A stretch of 64,000 nucleotides of DNA from Duffyella gerundensis (GTDB taxonomy: Bacteria; Pseudomonadota; Gammaproteobacteria; Enterobacterales; Enterobacteriaceae): positions 2,548,587 through 2,612,586 of the forward strand of contig NZ_LN907827.1 in assembly GCF_001517405.1 (NCBI RefSeq), given 5' to 3'. This document shows, in pieces, positions 61,474 to 64,000 of the stretch; within the stretch, counting starts at the first letter, position 1; each line of letters begins with the position of its first letter. Both the position numbers and the translations under genes were made by a program. The notes under the pieces were generated by a model. The model was given only the letters and a program-made list of their open reading frames with translations. It ran no database searches and was not told where the DNA came from.

Positions 61474-63225
61474 ATGGTAACCAACCGGCAGCGCTACCGC
61501 GAAAAAGTCTCCCAGATGATCAGCTGGGGGCACTGGTTTGCGCTGTTTAATATTATCTTCGCTTTCATTCTCGGCAGCCGCTATTTGCTGGTTGCTGACT
61601 GGCCTGCCTCACTGGCGGGCCGTATCTATGCCTATACCAGTTGGGTAGGCCACTTCAGCTTTATCGTCTTTGCCGCCTATCTGCTGGTGATTTTTCCGCT
61701 GACCTTTGTGGTGATGTCACAACGGTTGATGCGCTTTTTATCGGCCATTTTCGCCACCGCGGGATTAACGCTGGTGTTGGTCGACAGCGCGGTGTTCAGC
61801 CGTTTCCATTTGCACCTCAATCCGGTGGTATGGGAACTGGTGATCAACCCCGACCAAAGCGAAATGGCGCGCGACTGGCAGCTGATGTTTATCAGCGTGC
61901 CCGCTATTTTCCTTGTGGAGATGCTGTACGCCACCTGGAGCTGGCAAAAGCTGCGCAGCCTCAATCGTCGCTCGTTTGGCAAACCGGTAGCCATGGTGCT
62001 GATTACCGCCTTTTTTGCCAGCCATCTGATGTATATCTGGGCCGATGCCAATTTCTATCGCCCTATCACCATGCAGCGCGCTAACCTGCCGCTCTCCTAT
62101 CCGATGACCGCCCGACGTTTTCTGGAGAAGCATGGTCTGCTTGATGCGCAGGAATATCAGCGTCGGCTGGTACAGCAGGGAAATCCGGAAGCGCTGACCG
62201 TCGCCTATCCACTGAGCGATATCAGCTTCCGCGATGCTGGCACGCGCCAGAACCTGCTGCTGATTACGCTTGATGGCGTCAATCAGGCCAGCAGCAGCAA
62301 AACGCTGCCCGCCCTTAGCCAGTTCGCGCAGGAAAATGTGAATTTCACCCAGCATTACAGCGCGGGCGATGATGCCGACAGCGGCCTCTTTGGCTTGTTT
62401 TACGGTATTTCACCGACCTATATGGATGGTGTGCTGGCGGCGCGCATGCCTTCCACGCTGATCAACGCGTTGAGTAGCCAGGGCTACCAGTTTGGTCTGT
62501 TTGCTTCCGATGGTTTCCGTTCACCGCTGTTGCGTCAGGCGCTGTTGGCCGATTACTCCTTGCCTGCGGCGGCTGCGCAGTCGAATGCGCAAACCACCGC
62601 CCAGTGGCAAAACTGGTTAAGCAAACAGAAACCGGAAGGCGCGCCCTGGTTCTCATGGATCGCATGGAATGGCCTTGATCGTGCTGATGATAAAGGCGTG
62701 GTCTCCAGCCGTCGTTACAAACAGACCGCTGCCAGCGTCGACCAGCAGATTCAGTCTGTGCTGGCTACCCTGCGCGACAAAGGGCTGCTGGATAAAACGG
62801 TGGTGGTGATTACCGCGCAGCATGGCGTAGTGCTCGATAACGAAGAGCATGCAGGCGATCGTGCGGCGCTGCAGGTGCCGCTGGTGGTGCACTGGCCAAA
62901 TACGCCAGCGCAGAGCGTGCAAAAGCTTACCGATCATCAGGATATTATGACCACCCTGATGCAGCGCCTGCTGCACGTCAGCACCAGCCCGGCGGACTAT
63001 TCGCAGGGCGAAGATCTGTTTGCCGCCGAGCGACGTCATAACTGGGTTGCCAGCATGGATGACAAACGACTGGTGATTACCACGCCGGATACCACGCTGG
63101 TGCTGGATAATAACGGCAGCTATAAAGCGTACAACAGTCGCGGCGAGCAGTTGAAAGACCATAAACCGGAGCTGGCCTTACTGTTACAGGTGCTGACCGA
63201 AGAGAAACGCTTTATCGCTAACTGA
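61474..63225 (+). CDS. yejM: YejM (PbgA/LapC), regulator of LPS synthesis
   Basis: Essential inner-membrane protein that senses periplasmic LPS and, through LapB and FtsH, sets LpxC stability. The 583-residue protein has five N-terminal TM segments (residues about 20-190), an interfacial LPS-sensing linker with WADANFYRPITMQRANLP, and a periplasmic alkaline-phosphatase/sulfatase-like domain (about 245-583). Length (E. coli 586) and sequence match along the whole length. A hairpin with its stem starting at the stop codon ends the gene. Confidence 0.96.
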   Translation: MVTNRQRYREKVSQMISWGHWFALFNIIFAFILGSRYLLVADWPASLAGRIYAYTSWVGHFSFIVFAAYLLVIFPLTFVVMSQRLMRFLSAIFATAGLTLVLVDSAVFSRFHLHLNPVVWELVINPDQSEMARDWQLMFISVPAIFLVEMLYATWSWQKLRSLNRRSFGKPVAMVLITAFFASHLMYIWADANFYRPITMQRANLPLSYPMTARRFLEKHGLLDAQEYQRRLVQQGNPEALTVAYPLSDISFRDAGTRQNLLLITLDGVNQASSSKTLPALSQFAQENVNFTQHYSAGDDADSGLFGLFYGISPTYMDGVLAARMPSTLINALSSQGYQFGLFASDGFRSPLLRQALLADYSLPAAAAQSNAQTTAQWQNWLSKQKPEGAPWFSWIAWNGLDRADDKGVVSSRRYKQTAASVDQQIQSVLATLRDKGLLDKTVVVITAQHGVVLDNEEHAGDRAALQVPLVVHWPNTPAQSVQKLTDHQDIMTTLMQRLLHVSTSPADYSQGEDLFAAERRHNWVASMDDKRLVITTPDTTLVLDNNGSYKAYNSRGEQLKDHKPELALLLQVLTEEKRFIAN

Positions 63226-63251
63226 TTATTTATTAGTCAGTTAGCTTTTTT
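63217..63251 (+). terminator. Terminator overlapping the yejM stop
   Basis: GCTAACTGA (including the stop codon) pairs with TCAGTTAGC, then TTTTTT. Nine-bp stem with an 11-base loop. Confidence 0.85.
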
Positions 63252-63298
63252 GCGGCTTGCATTACCAATGATAAGCGGTAGTATAAGCGTCCACGTGT

Positions 63299-63375
63299 CG
63301 GCACGTAGCGCAGCCTGGTAGCGCACTGTCATGGGGTGTCAGGGGTCGGAGGTTCAAATCCTCTCGTGCCGACCA
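63299..63375 (+). tRNA. proL: tRNA-Pro (anticodon GGG)
   Basis: A 77-base tRNA with CGGCACG/CGTGCCG acceptor stem, anticodon stem-loop with GGG, TTCAAATC T-loop and an encoded CCA end. The sequence is nearly that of E. coli proL, also located after yejM. It reads CCC and CCU codons. Confidence 0.98.
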
Positions 63376-63392
63376 AAAATTTGCAGTCTGAA

Positions 63393-63426
63393 AAAGGGAT
63401 TATCCTGCGGGATAATCCCTTTTTTA
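63393..63426 (+). terminator. Terminator after tRNA-Pro
   Basis: AGGGATTATC/GATAATCCCT, a 10-bp stem with loop CTGCGG, followed by TTTTTTATT. Confidence 0.95.
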
Positions 63427-63680
63427 TTGCTCATCCTGGCACGGCCTTCGCTTCATATCAGCCCTGCAACGCACGCCTTTTTGCCGCATCCTCGGCGGTC
63501 AAATGCCGATCGGTGCCCTTCAACGCCCTGATTGTCCTTTGCCGAAGGCACCAGCCTGCTGGCTTTACCGCACTCTGGCCGTTGTAGCCCTCTCCTGCGC
63601 TGAATAAAATCTTGTGACCGCGCGCTGGCAATGCCATCATTTGCATCCTGTTTTTACTGCCGCTGTCCGGATGCGTTGCC
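63427..63680. other. Unassigned stretch between tRNA-Pro and the glycosyltransferase gene
   Basis: About 250 bases of normal composition without a credible gene. I searched for a repeat of the tRNA 3' end, the usual mark of an integrated element, and did not see one. Possible remnant of a lost gene. Confidence 0.5.
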
Positions 63681-64000
63681 ATGATTTACGACTGTTTTCT
63701 CTATTATGATGAAGCGATGCTGCTGGAGCTTCGTTTGCACACCCTGCACCAGCACGTTGATAAATTTGTCATTGTTGAATCGACGCATACCTTTACCGGC
63801 AAGAAAAAAGCGCTGCATTTTGATATCACCCGCTTTGCGGCATTCGCCGATCGCATTATCTACGTGGTGTTTGATGAGCCGCCGCACAGCGATGCCTGGG
63901 AAAATGAGCGCCGCACGCGCAATCATATTATGGCGGGCCTGAAACAGGCGCAGGATGATGACCTTATTCTGATTTCCGATGTCGATGAAATCATCGATCC
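63681..64000 (+). CDS. Family 17 glycosyltransferase, 5' part
   Basis: The first 106 codons of a gene cut by the window end. The start MIYDCFLYYDEAMLLELRL and the sequence VIVESTHTFTGKKKALHF are typical of GT17 (beta-1,4-N-acetylglucosaminyltransferase-like) proteins, and the DVDE motif (ILISDVDEIID) is the metal- and nucleotide-sugar-binding DxD. A cytoplasmic enzyme adding a sugar to LPS or another surface glycan is likely, but acceptor and donor are unknown. No gene of this kind follows proL in E. coli. Confidence 0.85.
   Translation, partial: MIYDCFLYYDEAMLLELRLHTLHQHVDKFVIVESTHTFTGKKKALHFDITRFAAFADRIIYVVFDEPPHSDAWENERRTRNHIMAGLKQAQDDDLILISDVDEIID

Noticed and set aside
63299..63680. Attachment site of an integrated element at tRNA-Pro
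   Set aside because: No direct repeat of the tRNA 3' end and no integrase gene inside the window.

Overview
The window is a chromosomal segment of an enterobacterium. Its gene order follows the Escherichia coli mdtD-to-proL segment so closely that Enterobacterales is certain. The composition (GC-rich, highly biased codons) and the pattern of missing E. coli genes suggest Erwiniaceae (Pantoea, Erwinia or a relative); that family placement is inference only.

Layout. 1-4996: end of mdtD, the BaeSR envelope-stress two-component system, tRNA hydroxylation protease-like trhP, a candidate CyaR-type small RNA, and lipid kinase yegS. 4998-6330: first hairpin-rich repeat island. 6382-12500: a sugar-acid cluster (rspA, rspB, an MFS transporter, a mannonate/fructuronate-type oxidoreductase) led by a perfect CRP palindrome and followed by its GntR-type regulator rspR. 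12499-14219: thiM-thiD under a TPP riboswitch. 14288-16591: ahpC-ahpF peroxidase system. 16824-20571: a GNAT protein, mrp and metG. 20593-22200: second repeat island, with 22-bp terminal inverted repeats. 22296-27153: yohJK, cdd, maeA and sanA, the last with a 28-residue polyglutamine tail. 27214-32302: mglBAC and galS with clear GalS and CRP sites. 32337-43519: yeiB, folE, an MFS/LysR pair, frmA-yeiG (formaldehyde detoxification), lysP, yeiE, a DUF1232 protein, yeiH and nfo. 43566-47449: fruBKA with two Cra operators. 47630-53297: yeiW, efpL, yeiR, lpxT, mepS, pdeN. 53490-63375: yejG, bcr, rsuA, radD, rplY, yejK, an inserted AT-rich acyltransferase gene, yejL, yejM and tRNA-Pro(GGG). 63681-64000: start of a family 17 glycosyltransferase.

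Most genes are conserved housekeeping or catabolic functions. The parts not explained by known families are the two intergenic islands. Each consists of two oppositely oriented copies of one modular, hairpin-rich sequence (arms A/B and C/D) around an unrelated centre: heptamer/octamer microsatellites in the first, 163-bp tandem repeats in the second. Several stems differ between copies by changes on both strands that keep pairing, which points to conservation of structure. I could not check whether this element family is already described.
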